Source: an uncultured Mycoplasmatota bacterium (GTDB lineage Bacteria > Bacillota_I > Bacilli_A > RF39 > UBA660). From it: DNA of 11,764 nt. Position numbers and translations under genes: made by a program. How positions within the stretch are numbered: position 1 is the stretch's first letter; each line of letters opens with the position of its first letter. Below are positions 5,707 through 11,764 of the stretch, piece by piece. The notes under the pieces are model-generated. The model worked only from the letters and a program-made list of their open reading frames with translations, was not told where the DNA came from and ran no database searches. The DNA lies in contig CANDHX010000028.1 of NCBI GenBank assembly GCA_947384645.1, positions 1-11,764 on the forward strand, given 5' to 3'.

Positions 5707-7195
5707 GAAAACAAATCTAGGGGGAATATTTCTAGTTTTGATAACTACTGCCTTAATACTTGTAATAGGATTTACAAGAATAGACCCCTCGAAGGCAAAA
5801 ACTGCCTACATGGTCTATCTCGACGGTAAAAAACTAGGACTTATAGAAAATAAAGATGAGCTTTATACACTTATCGATGATGAACAAGAATCGATAAAAA
5901 GCGAATACAAAGTCGAAAAAGTATATCCACCTAAAGGATTAGAAGCTATCGAATACACTACTTACAACAACAACATCAAAACGGCAGAACAAATTTATAA
6001 TACAGTAGCTGAAAAAAGTCCCTTTACCATAAAAGGTTATACCATAACGATTAAAAAAGAAGGGGAAGAACCTATCTATATAAACATATTAAAAAAAGAT
6101 GATTTAGAGCCTGCCCTAACTGAAGCTATCAGCACATTTGTCAAAACAGAGAATTTAGAAGCTTACTTACACGATAACCAGGTAGAAATAAAAGATACTG
6201 GAAAGACTATCAAAAATTTATATTTTGACGAAAAAATAACTATCAAAGAAGCATATCTTTCAGTCGAAGAACCGATTATTACCAATAAAAGCGATTTGAC
6301 GAAATATTTATTATTTGGAACCCTAGAACCGTACAAAGATTACGTCGTAAAAGAAGGCGATACACTAGCAGATATAGCTTTCAAAAACGAACTTAGTAAT
6401 GAAGAACTTTTGATTGCTAATCCTAAATTGTCTAGCATTGACTCTCTTATCAGTCCGGGACAAAAATTGAATATAGGACTAGTAAATCCGCTTTTCACAA
6501 TAGTCGAGGAAGCTGAAATAATAGCCGATGTCCCAATTTCATATGAGACAATAACTGAGACTAATTCATCCATTTTTGCAAGCGATTCATATATAAAACA
6601 ACAAGGCGTCAACGGCGTTAACCGAGTAACTCAACAAGCAATTATAAAAAACGGCGAGACGACTAATATGGCCGTAAGTGGAAACAAGGAAATAACCAAA
6701 GCGATTAATCATATCATAGTTAAAGGAACAAAACCTTCTAATTCATTTAGCAATTTACCACCAGCAGCATCTTCTACAGACTGGGGCTGGCCGACTATTA
6801 GTCCATATGTAATAACGTCGAAGTTCGGTTATCGTTGGGGAAGACTTCACAGAGGTATAGATATCTCTGGTACAGGACGTGGTTCACCTATATACTCATC
6901 TACCGAAGGAACAGTAGTAAAAGTAAACAATAACTGTCCTAACGAAGGATACTACGGTTCGCCATGTGGTGGACAATTCGGTAACTATATAGAAGTAGAA
7001 ATGGCAAACGGACTTGTCATATTCTATGCCCATATGCAACGCACGATAAAAGTATCGGTTGGCCAACAAGTTAGCAAAGGAACTCTTATAGGATATATGG
7101 GTAACAGCGGTTCTTCAACGGGACCTCATCTACATTTCGAAATAAGGAGCGACGGTAGTGCAGTGAACCCATGTAAGGTGGCATTCGTATGCTAG
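5699..7195 (+). CDS. Membrane-anchored LysM-G5-M23 peptidoglycan endopeptidase
   Basis: From ATG 5699 the product is 498 aa. The in-frame ATG at 5690 touches the AAGGAGA site and is a less likely start. Order of parts: membrane anchor at about 8-25; a region of about 190 residues of unknown fold; LysM at about 214-260 (DYVVKEGDTLADIAF ... LISPGQKLNIG); a G5-like domain at about 276-345; and a C-terminal M23 domain from about 365. The zinc site is visible as H384-x3-D388 (HRGID) and H477-x-H479 (HLHFE). M23 enzymes cleave stem peptides or cross-bridges of peptidoglycan, so this is probably a surface cell-wall hydrolase used in growth or division. Four Cys (413, 423, 492, 498) cluster in the catalytic domain and could form disulfides. 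It overlaps dnaB by 8 bases and walJ by 7, in the place where walRKHI sits in Bacillus. Confidence 0.92.
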   Translation: MGKKTNLGGIFLVLITTALILVIGFTRIDPSKAKTAYMVYLDGKKLGLIENKDELYTLIDDEQESIKSEYKVEKVYPPKGLEAIEYTTYNNNIKTAEQIYNTVAEKSPFTIKGYTITIKKEGEEPIYINILKKDDLEPALTEAISTFVKTENLEAYLHDNQVEIKDTGKTIKNLYFDEKITIKEAYLSVEEPIITNKSDLTKYLLFGTLEPYKDYVVKEGDTLADIAFKNELSNEELLIANPKLSSIDSLISPGQKLNIGLVNPLFTIVEEAEIIADVPISYETITETNSSIFASDSYIKQQGVNGVNRVTQQAIIKNGETTNMAVSGNKEITKAINHIIVKGTKPSNSFSNLPPAASSTDWGWPTISPYVITSKFGYRWGRLHRGIDISGTGRGSPIYSSTEGTVVKVNNNCPNEGYYGSPCGGQFGNYIEVEMANGLVIFYAHMQRTIKVSVGQQVSKGTLIGYMGNSGSSTGPHLHFEIRSDGSAVNPCKVAFVC

Positions 7196-7953
7196 TAAGT
7201 GTCCTAGCTTCTGGTTCAGAAGGGAATTCTACGTATGTCGAAACGGATGACTTAAAACTTCTAATAGATATAGGAATGAATAACAAATATATAACTTCAA
7301 AACTCTCCGAATTAGGAGTTAACCCAGAAGAAATAGATTACATCTTTATGACTCATACCCATAAAGACCATACTGGTGCATTAAATGTATTCCTAAAAAA
7401 GAACAGACCTTATGTAGTAGTAACCGAGGATATGTTAAAAGAATTAGACGTTTTAAACGATTACCAAAATACTTTGATAACCGATAGCGAAGTTATCGTG
7501 GGAAATACTCACATAGAACCGTTTAAAGTTAGCCACGATGCCACAGATGCACATGGATATCTGATAGAAGATGGCTCATCTTCCTTGGTTTATATGACCG
7601 ATACTGGCTACTTAAATCAAAAATATTTCGATAAACTATCCAATAAAAACATGTATATAATCGAAGCGAACCACGATGTCGAAATGCTCATAAACGGAGG
7701 CTATCCGAAATGGCTAAAATCACGCATCTTAAGTGATCATGGACACCTATCGAACAATTCTAGTGGCTTTTATTTATCAAAGCTAATAGGCCCAGATACG
7801 AAGAAAATTATTCTAGCTCACTTAAGCAAGGAAAACAACACAGAAGAAATCGCTCTTAAAACGGTTAGAAAGACTTTAGAAGAATACGAAATTTCATTTG
7901 AAGATATTATAACAGCTAAGCAAAAAAGTAAAACTGACGAGGTCAAAATATGA
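7189..7953 (+). CDS. walJ: WalJ/YycJ metallo-beta-lactamase-fold nuclease
   Basis: The 254-aa protein starts with the family signature LASGSEGNSTYVE and carries the metal-binding H56-T-H58-K-D60-H61 motif of the metallo-beta-lactamase fold. Further likely ligands lie in SHDATDAHGY, MTDTGY and EANHDVE, with a late SDHGHLSN. YycJ-type proteins are exonuclease-like enzymes linked to mismatch repair and to the walRK locus in Bacillus. The ATG overlaps the M23 gene's stop by 7 bases and has an AAGGTGG site upstream. The stop overlaps the rlmH start by 4 bases (ATGA), so the three genes are very probably translated together. Length is near the usual 264 aa. Confidence 0.93.
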   Translation: MLVSVLASGSEGNSTYVETDDLKLLIDIGMNNKYITSKLSELGVNPEEIDYIFMTHTHKDHTGALNVFLKKNRPYVVVTEDMLKELDVLNDYQNTLITDSEVIVGNTHIEPFKVSHDATDAHGYLIEDGSSSLVYMTDTGYLNQKYFDKLSNKNMYIIEANHDVEMLINGGYPKWLKSRILSDHGHLSNNSSGFYLSKLIGPDTKKIILAHLSKENNTEEIALKTVRKTLEEYEISFEDIITAKQKSKTDEVKI

Positions 7954-8387
7954 TAAACATAATCTGCCTTGGAAAAATAAAAGAAAAATATTTAAACGAA
8001 TTGATAGAAGATTATCAAAAGAGAATTTCTAAATATCATAAAATAAATATAATCGAATTAAAAGATGAGAATGACTTAATAATAGAAAGTAAAAATTTGC
8101 TAAAATATGTCGACGCCAAAGATTATTGCATCGTATGTGATATAGAGGGAGAACAAATGACTTCCACAGAATTAGCAAAAAAAATTGACGACATATTTAT
8201 AACAAACAGTACGATAGATTTTATCATAGGAAGTTCTTTAGGACTCGATAAAAGTATAAAGAATAGAGCTAATTTATTGCTGTCGTTCTCAAACTTCACG
8301 ATGCCCCACGGACTATTTAGAGGAGTCCTTTTAGAGCAGATATATAGATGCTTTAAAATAAACAATAATGAAAGCTATCATAAGTAG
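7950..8387 (+). CDS. rlmH: 23S rRNA (pseudouridine-1915-N3) methyltransferase RlmH
   Basis: The 145-aa product is a little shorter than typical RlmH (about 155-159). It begins MINIICLGKIKEKYL and ends in the invariant YHK. The SPOUT-type SAM site is seen as FIIGSSLGL (91-99), where the usual GG is GS, followed by LSFSNFTMPHGLFRGVLLEQIYRCFKI. RlmH methylates the pseudouridine at 23S position 1915 in helix 69, on the assembled ribosome, as a homodimer. Its start is coupled to walJ through ATGA; walJ-rlmH is also the order in Bacillus. The GS change and the extra Gly/Phe in the MPHGLFR segment are mild departures from the family pattern, not signs of inactivation. Confidence 0.93.
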   Translation: MINIICLGKIKEKYLNELIEDYQKRISKYHKINIIELKDENDLIIESKNLLKYVDAKDYCIVCDIEGEQMTSTELAKKIDDIFITNSTIDFIIGSSLGLDKSIKNRANLLLSFSNFTMPHGLFRGVLLEQIYRCFKINNNESYHK

Positions 8388-8396
8388 GTGATTTAA

Positions 8397-9065
8397 TTGA
8401 TATTATTTAACAATGATTGGGATGAAGTCTTAAAAGAAGTGACCCATTCTAAAGAATTTTACAATACTATGGTTTTAGCAAAAAAAGAATATGCCACTAA
8501 AACAGTTTTCCCACCAAGAGAACACATATTTGAAGCTTTAAAATTGACTAGCTATGAAAATACAAAAGTAGTAATAGTTGGACAAGACCCTTATCACGGT
8601 ATAGGAGAAGCCCATGGACTATCGTTTTCGGTTAAACAAGGTGTAAGAGTTCCGCCTTCTCTTCAAAACATATATAAAGAGATTTACGACGACTTAGGAA
8701 TAGTCGAACCCAAAACTTGCGGAGATTTGACGAAATGGGCTAAAGAAGGAGTTCTACTATTAAACGCCATTTTGACTGTAGAAAAAGATAAAGCTGGAAG
8801 TCATAGCACATTAGGATGGGAATATTTTACCGATGCTGTCATCAAAAAACTTAACGAAAAAGAAATGCCAGTCGTCTTTATACTTTGGGGCTCATTTGCT
8901 CGCAGTAAAAAGTTCTATATCACAAATCCCTTACACTATATAGTGGAGTCACCACATCCGAGCCCATTTAGTGCAAGAAACGGTTTCTTTGGCTCAAAAC
9001 CCTTTTCGAAAACGAACACATTCCTAACCGAAAAAGGACTAAAACCGATAGACTGGCAACTATAG
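8397..9065 (+). CDS. ung: Uracil-DNA glycosylase, family 1
   Basis: I use the TTG start at 8397, which has an AGGTGA site (8386-8391) directly upstream; there is no suitable ATG. The 222-aa protein has all family-1 motifs. Numbered from this TTG, the catalytic Asp is 64 (GQDPYH), the uracil-binding Asn is 123 (LLLNAILTV) and the active-site His is 187 (HPSPFSARNGFFGSKPF), the same numbers as in E. coli UNG, which supports this start. It removes uracil from DNA at the first step of base excision repair. LWGSFARSKK replaces the usual LWGNYAQKK, a conservative change. It ends the rplI-to-ung run; no strong terminator follows. Confidence 0.96.
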   Translation: MILFNNDWDEVLKEVTHSKEFYNTMVLAKKEYATKTVFPPREHIFEALKLTSYENTKVVIVGQDPYHGIGEAHGLSFSVKQGVRVPPSLQNIYKEIYDDLGIVEPKTCGDLTKWAKEGVLLLNAILTVEKDKAGSHSTLGWEYFTDAVIKKLNEKEMPVVFILWGSFARSKKFYITNPLHYIVESPHPSPFSARNGFFGSKPFSKTNTFLTEKGLKPIDWQL

Positions 9066-9079
9066 ATAGCAAAAAATGT

Positions 9080-9108
9080 TTGCAATAAAAAGACCTTTAT
9101 GCTATATT
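9080..9108 (+). promoter_or_regulatory. Promoter of secE-nusG
   Basis: A -35 TTGCAA (9080-9085), a 17-bp spacer and an extended -10 TGCTATATT (TATATT at 9103-9108). The -35 overlaps a small hairpin GCAAA/TTTGC (9069-9083). GGAGGA at 9136-9141 serves the ATG at 9151. Confidence 0.75.
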
Positions 9109-9150
9109 ATAACTAGCACGAAGGTGTTTTTATTTTGGAGGAATTAAAAC

Positions 9151-9477
9151 ATGGCAAAAGAAACGATGACCGTCAATAACAATTTAGATGAAGTAAAATT
9201 AGAAAAACGAGAAAAAATGGACGGTAAAAAGAAAGAAAAGAAGAATAAAGAGCCTAAGCAAAAAAACGAAAAAAGAAACGAGAAAAAGGAAAAGAAAGAA
9301 AACTTTTTTAAGCAAGTTAGAAAAGAAATGAAAATGGTTACATGGCCTTCTAAAAAGTCCGTTGTAAAATATTCTTTTGCAACAATACTTATGATTTTAG
9401 CAATGACCGCTTTCTTTATTGGAGTAACGCTGATTTTTGATTTATTATATGCACTAGTACAAGGATGGATTGGTTAA
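9151..9477 (+). CDS. secE: Preprotein translocase subunit SecE
   Basis: The C-terminal ~55 residues are typical single-span SecE: FFKQVRKEMKMVTWPSKKSVVKYSF with the conserved TWP, then one membrane helix at about 74-95 and a short hydrophobic end. SecE clamps SecY in the protein-export channel. The 108-aa length is due to a ~50-residue N-terminal extension made almost wholly of Lys, Glu and Asn, probably cytoplasmic and disordered or helical; Bacillus SecE is about 59 aa. GGAGGAA lies about nine bases before the ATG. It overlaps or abuts nusG, the standard secE-nusG pairing, though rpmG is not upstream as it is in many genomes. Confidence 0.93.
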   Translation: MAKETMTVNNNLDEVKLEKREKMDGKKKEKKNKEPKQKNEKRNEKKEKKENFFKQVRKEMKMVTWPSKKSVVKYSFATILMILAMTAFFIGVTLIFDLLYALVQGWIG

Positions 9478-9478
9478 T

Positions 9479-10018
9479 ATGGAAAAGCTTTGGTATGTTG
9501 TAAATACATATAGTGGACATGAATCAAAAGTAAAAGAAAAACTCGAGGCAAGAGCCGAATCCATGGGATTTCAAGACTATATCTTTAGAGTCATAGTACC
9601 TGAGACGACCGAAGTAGAAACCCTAAAGGACGGAATTAAAAAAGAAAAGAAGAAAAAAATGTTCCCGGGTTACATTTTAGTTGAAATGATAATGACCGAC
9701 GAAGCATGGTATATTGTTAGAAACACACCGGGAGTTACTGGATTTATAGGTTCTTCTGGTAAAGGAGCTAAACCTACTCCTTTGCTTCCTCAAGAAATAG
9801 ATAAAGTTCTTGCCAATATGGGATTAACTAGACTAGATACAGACAAAGAATTAGAAGTCGGAACTAAAGTCAAAGTCATCGAAGGACCATTTAACGGAAT
9901 GATAGGTGTCGTCGATTCTATCGATAAAGAAAATGCAAGACTAAATGTACTAATCGACTTATTCGGTCAAGAAACTCCTGTAGAAGTCGAAATGTTTCAA
10001 GTTACAATTGAAGAATAA
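9479..10018 (+). CDS. nusG: Transcription termination/antitermination factor NusG
   Basis: From ATG 9479 the product is 179 aa and starts MEKLWYVVNTYSGHESKV, matching Bacillus NusG. A TTG at 9470 is in frame, lies closer to the AAGGA site at 9461-9465 and overlaps secE by 8 bases, so it is a real alternative start adding three residues. The NGN domain runs to about residue 110 (MFPGYILVEM, VRNTPGVTGFIG). A KOW domain follows at about 125-160 (KVKVIEGPFNGMIGVVDSID). NusG binds RNA polymerase and modulates pausing, and also links to Rho or ribosomes. A terminator overlaps its stop codon, so the secE-nusG unit is closed and does not run into rplK. Confidence 0.95.
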   Translation: MEKLWYVVNTYSGHESKVKEKLEARAESMGFQDYIFRVIVPETTEVETLKDGIKKEKKKKMFPGYILVEMIMTDEAWYIVRNTPGVTGFIGSSGKGAKPTPLLPQEIDKVLANMGLTRLDTDKELEVGTKVKVIEGPFNGMIGVVDSIDKENARLNVLIDLFGQETPVEVEMFQVTIEE

Positions 10019-10040
10019 AGGGATGCGATATTCCTTTTTT
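10017..10040 (+). terminator. Intrinsic terminator after nusG
   Basis: AAAGGGAT (10017-10024) pairs with ATTCCTTT (10030-10037), with one G-U pair and a 5-nt loop, running into six T. The left arm begins within the stop codon. Confidence 0.8.
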
Positions 10041-10044
10041 CTTA

Positions 10045-10050
10045 TATAAT
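10045..10050 (+). promoter_or_regulatory. -10 box for the gene at 10069
   Basis: A perfect TATAAT lies four bases after the nusG terminator T-tract. The -35 position falls in the terminator stem and does not match. The AAAGGA ribosome binding site (10058-10063) would be at the very 5' end of the transcript. Confidence 0.4.
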
Positions 10051-10068
10051 ACTATTGAAAGGAAAAGT

Positions 10069-10926
10069 ATGAAAAATAGAATTAAAAATGTATCTATCAT
10101 AATTTTGTCTCTCGCTTTAATCATATCGATTGCGATTATCGTTTATCTTTTGTCGAATAAATTTAATGCAATACAGGAAATCGAAGGAAAAGTTATAGTA
10201 GTTGACAAAAACTATTTGATTATCGAATCTAGCGAAGAAGATTATTTGATAAATGGAAGTAAAAATGAATACGAAATAGGAGACATAGTCAAATTCAAAT
10301 ACAAAACCAAAAATCTCAACTCTAAAAACAGCCCTAAAAGCATAAAAATAGATGACGAAAAACTCGTTGAAAAGACAGAAGACGAACACTTAGACGACGA
10401 TAATGAACCAGAAATTCCGCCAGTTATAGATAAAAATCCACCCGTCATCGACAAAGATAAAGAAGTGTTAAATTACTTCCAAAACCTTGAAAAAGACTTT
10501 AAAAGCGGTTCGATTAAAGAAAGTCTAAAAGACGGATTTATTACAGTTGTCGACTTTTTATTCTACGAAGGAAAGATTAAAGGCTACAAATTCAGCGACT
10601 TATCGGATAGTGCAAAACTCAAAGTGTTGAGCATGGTTCTATATTTTGATGAAAAAATAGATACATATTTCCCAGATTATAAAGAAAGCATTTCCTCAAC
10701 TTCCGGAAAAATTTATACGAATGTCAAAAAAGATATAGTAGAGTCTTATTTAAACGTCACCACTAAAGTTTGCGAATATAACGAAGACTTATGTATAACT
10801 GCCAAAAATGGATTTCAAACATTAAAGAAAAATTTTGGTCTAACTTGGGAGCTCATTAAAGACATAGCAGGAGACGGACTAGACAAAATTAAAAAGTGGT
10901 ATGAAATTTTCAGTAATAAACGATAA
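10069..10926 (+). CDS. Unrecognised membrane-anchored protein: OB-like domain, PPVIDK linker, helical domain
   Basis: The 285-aa product has one N-terminal membrane helix (about 8-29, preceded by Lys/Arg), so the rest is probably outside the cell. Residues 38-97 form a small beta-rich unit (EGKVIVVDKNYLIIES ... YEIGDIVKFKYK) that looks like an OB-type barrel. An acidic linker (100-116) leads into two copies of PPVIDK (117-122 and 124-129). The remainder (132-285) is predicted mostly helical, with two Cys at 235 and 242 that could form a disulfide. I recognise no catalytic motif and no known family. It stands alone between the nusG terminator and its own terminator, with an AAAGGA site six bases before the ATG. 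A surface or envelope structural role is a guess. Confidence 0.8.
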   Translation: MKNRIKNVSIIILSLALIISIAIIVYLLSNKFNAIQEIEGKVIVVDKNYLIIESSEEDYLINGSKNEYEIGDIVKFKYKTKNLNSKNSPKSIKIDDEKLVEKTEDEHLDDDNEPEIPPVIDKNPPVIDKDKEVLNYFQNLEKDFKSGSIKESLKDGFITVVDFLFYEGKIKGYKFSDLSDSAKLKVLSMVLYFDEKIDTYFPDYKESISSTSGKIYTNVKKDIVESYLNVTTKVCEYNEDLCITAKNGFQTLKKNFGLTWELIKDIAGDGLDKIKKWYEIFSNKR

Positions 10927-10933
10927 CTATTAT

Positions 10934-10962
10934 ACGATTAAGAATGCCTTAACCGTTTTTTT
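10934..10962 (+). terminator. Intrinsic terminator after the PPVIDK protein gene
   Basis: ACGATTAAG (10934-10942) pairs with CTTAACCGT (10948-10956) with one A-C mismatch, a 5-nt loop and a T7 run. Confidence 0.75.
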
Positions 10963-10965
10963 GTA

Positions 10966-10998
10966 TATAGATAGTCATAAAAAAAGAAACTATTTATA
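10966..10998 (+). repeat. AT-rich inverted repeat between two genes
   Basis: TATAGATAGT (10966-10975) pairs with ACTATTTATA (10989-10998) over ten positions with one G-U pair, around a 13-nt A-rich loop. No T-run follows on the + strand. It could back up the terminator just upstream or be a chance AT-rich structure. Confidence 0.35.
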
Positions 10999-11074
10999 AA
11001 TTCAAACGCCATTTAAAACTTTTTGACTTATCTTTAAAGAAAAGCTGCAATAATAAAAAGTAGGTGTTCAAAAT

Positions 11075-11449
11075 ATGTTAGACAAAAAAACGTTTATACT
11101 AAAAAACATATTTGATTATGTAGTCCTATGTCTAATTTTTAAATATTGCAATTATATAATAGCTGTAAATATCTATGATTTACAAAGATTTCCTTTAATA
11201 TTCATTCCAATAGATTTTCTAGTAATTAAAAATATATTTATAAAACAATTAGAAAAAAAATGTCTACAAAAATCCGAATGCATCATACCGATAACTTTTT
11301 CTTACACAGCGATAAATTTAATTTTAAAGATGCTCATAGTCTATACTATATGCCTAATACTTTTCTTAATAATTTTAAAGGATGACAAGAATTTAAACTC
11401 TAAAAAGACATATCAAAACATAATGGAATATTATAAAAATAAAAAATAA
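11075..11449 (+). CDS. Unrecognised small membrane protein
   Basis: The 124-aa product is mostly hydrophobic, with likely membrane segments at about 12-31, 39-56 and 70-101 (the last perhaps two closely packed spans) and a Lys/Asn-rich C-terminal tail. It has three Cys, at 19, 25 and 63, plus one at 69 and one at 93, with no evident metal motif. The ATG at 11075 has an AGTAGGTG site about nine bases upstream. A TTGACT at 11023-11028 could be a -35, but the nearest -10-like sequence (TGCAATAAT) is 20 bases away, so the promoter is weak. It is very AT-rich even for this genome. No family recognised; conserved neighbours on both sides give no clue. Confidence 0.65.
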   Translation: MLDKKTFILKNIFDYVVLCLIFKYCNYIIAVNIYDLQRFPLIFIPIDFLVIKNIFIKQLEKKCLQKSECIIPITFSYTAINLILKMLIVYTICLILFLIILKDDKNLNSKKTYQNIMEYYKNKK

Positions 11450-11481
11450 TTCTTTATAGAACTAAATGATACCTAAAAATC

Positions 11482-11510
11482 TTGAATTTACGAGTATATT
11501 GTGTTATATT
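11482..11510 (+). promoter_or_regulatory. Promoter of the rplK operon
   Basis: -35 TTGAAT (11482-11487), a 17-bp spacer, and extended -10 TGTTATATT (TATATT at 11505-11510). The start near 11517 places the structured leader at the very 5' end of the mRNA. Confidence 0.8.
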
Positions 11511-11517
11511 CTTAATC

Positions 11518-11579
11518 GGTAGTTTTTAATTACCACCGTAAGTGGGAGGGAATGCGGATTAGCCCATACCACTTCTACG
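11518..11579 (+). promoter_or_regulatory. rplK leader: hairpin plus L1-binding-site mimic of 23S rRNA
   Basis: A 7-bp hairpin GGTAGTT/AATTACC (11518-11524 with 11528-11534) is followed by a larger one: AAGTGG (11540-11545) with CCACTT (11569-11574), extended by CGT/ACG across a 2-nt bulge. Above it is an asymmetric internal loop (GA opposite ATA) and a GGG/CCC stem. GTGGGAGG on the left and ATACCAC on the right match the L1 stalk base of 23S rRNA (GUGGGAGG and AUACCAC in E. coli). In many bacteria L1 represses its own L11-L1 operon by binding such a mimic, so translation of rplK (and rplA beyond the window) is probably under L1 feedback. Confidence 0.75.
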
Positions 11580-11606
11580 TAAAAACTTTGAAAGGATGTG
11601 TTTTTC

Positions 11607-11764
11607 GTGGCAAAAGAAATCGTAAAGAAAATTAAACTACAAATACCTGCCGGTAAAGCAACACCAGCTCCACCAGTTGGAACGGTTTTGGGACCTGCTG
11701 GTATCAATTTGCAAGAGTTTTGTACAAAATTTAACGATGCTTCTAAAGATAAAATGGGAGATAT
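11607..11764 (+). CDS. rplK: 50S ribosomal protein L11 (N-terminal part, cut by window end)
   Basis: The first 52 codons are present. The start is GTG at 11607 with an AAAGGATGTG site at 11591-11600; the ATG at 11596 is out of frame. The sequence IPAGKATPAPPVGTVLGPAG is the proline-rich N-terminal domain of L11, then INLQEFCTKFNDAS. This domain contacts translation factors at the GTPase-associated centre and is where thiostrepton-type drugs act. The gene follows its own promoter and L1-type leader and should be followed by rplA. It is separated from nusG by two unknown genes, although nusG-rplK are adjacent in many Firmicutes. Confidence 0.95.
   Translation, partial: MAKEIVKKIKLQIPAGKATPAPPVGTVLGPAGINLQEFCTKFNDASKDKMGD

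Noticed and set aside
9069..9083. GCAAA/TTTGC hairpin after ung as a terminator
   Set aside because: It has a 5-bp stem and is followed by A residues instead of T, and it overlaps the secE -35. I see no convincing terminator after ung.
9117..9134. Short hairpin and T-run after the secE promoter resembling a terminator or attenuator
   Set aside because: The stem is only 4-5 bp with a wobble pair and the T-run is part of the AT-rich spacer before the GGAGGA site.
10117..10389. Minus-strand open frames within the PPVIDK protein gene
   Set aside because: They are antisense shadows rich in Phe and Tyr that reflect Lys/Glu codons on the + strand; there is no start signal.
1..11764. CRISPR arrays, tRNA or rRNA genes, insertion sequences, prophage or defence systems
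   Set aside because: I found no spaced direct repeats, no tRNA-like cloverleaf, and no transposase, integrase or defence-type domain in any reading frame. The unknown genes are single envelope proteins and not a recognisable system.

Overview
This is a low-GC, gene-dense chromosomal segment with every convincing gene on the + strand. The gene content (rpsF-ssb-rpsR, rplI-dnaB, walJ-rlmH, ung, secE-nusG, rplK) and gene orders such as dnaB followed by walJ-rlmH point to a Firmicutes/Bacilli-type bacterium. TGA is used as a stop (walJ) and Trp is encoded by TGG, so this is not the Mycoplasma code. LysM and M23 domains imply a peptidoglycan wall. An uncultured gut Bacilli lineage is plausible, but that is inference only.

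Layout. (1) 1-320: an unrecognised small ORF cut by the left edge, then a weak terminator. (2) 377-1660: an LppM-like lipoprotein with a C-terminal membrane segment and a long Asn/Pro-rich tail. (3) 1681-2863: the rpsF-ssb-rpsR operon with a consensus promoter, a structured leader that may be the S6:S18 autoregulatory element, and a terminator. (4) 2873-3820: a membrane protein whose only well-formed start (2902) is in a different frame from the body. The two frames are joined exactly at an A AAA AAG slippery heptamer. (5) 3864-9065: a long unidirectional run rplI-dnaB-M23 peptidase-walJ-rlmH-ung, with overlapping or nearly abutting genes and no terminator inside. (6) 9080-10040: secE-nusG with its own promoter and terminator. 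(7) 10045-11449: two unrecognised membrane-anchored proteins lying between nusG and rplK. (8) 11482-end: a promoter, an L1-type leader that visibly mimics the L1 stalk of 23S rRNA, and the start of rplK, cut by the right edge.

Function. Most of the window is information processing: ribosomal proteins S6, S18, L9 and L11; SSB and DnaB for replication; UNG and WalJ for DNA repair; RlmH for 23S methylation; NusG for transcription; SecE for export. Envelope functions are interleaved: the M23 hydrolase, the lipoprotein, and three unknown membrane proteins. I see no mobile element, phage gene, CRISPR array, tRNA or rRNA. The most notable points are the frame-split membrane gene at 2902-3806, the two ribosomal-protein leaders, and the three lineage-specific-looking envelope proteins inserted among core genes.
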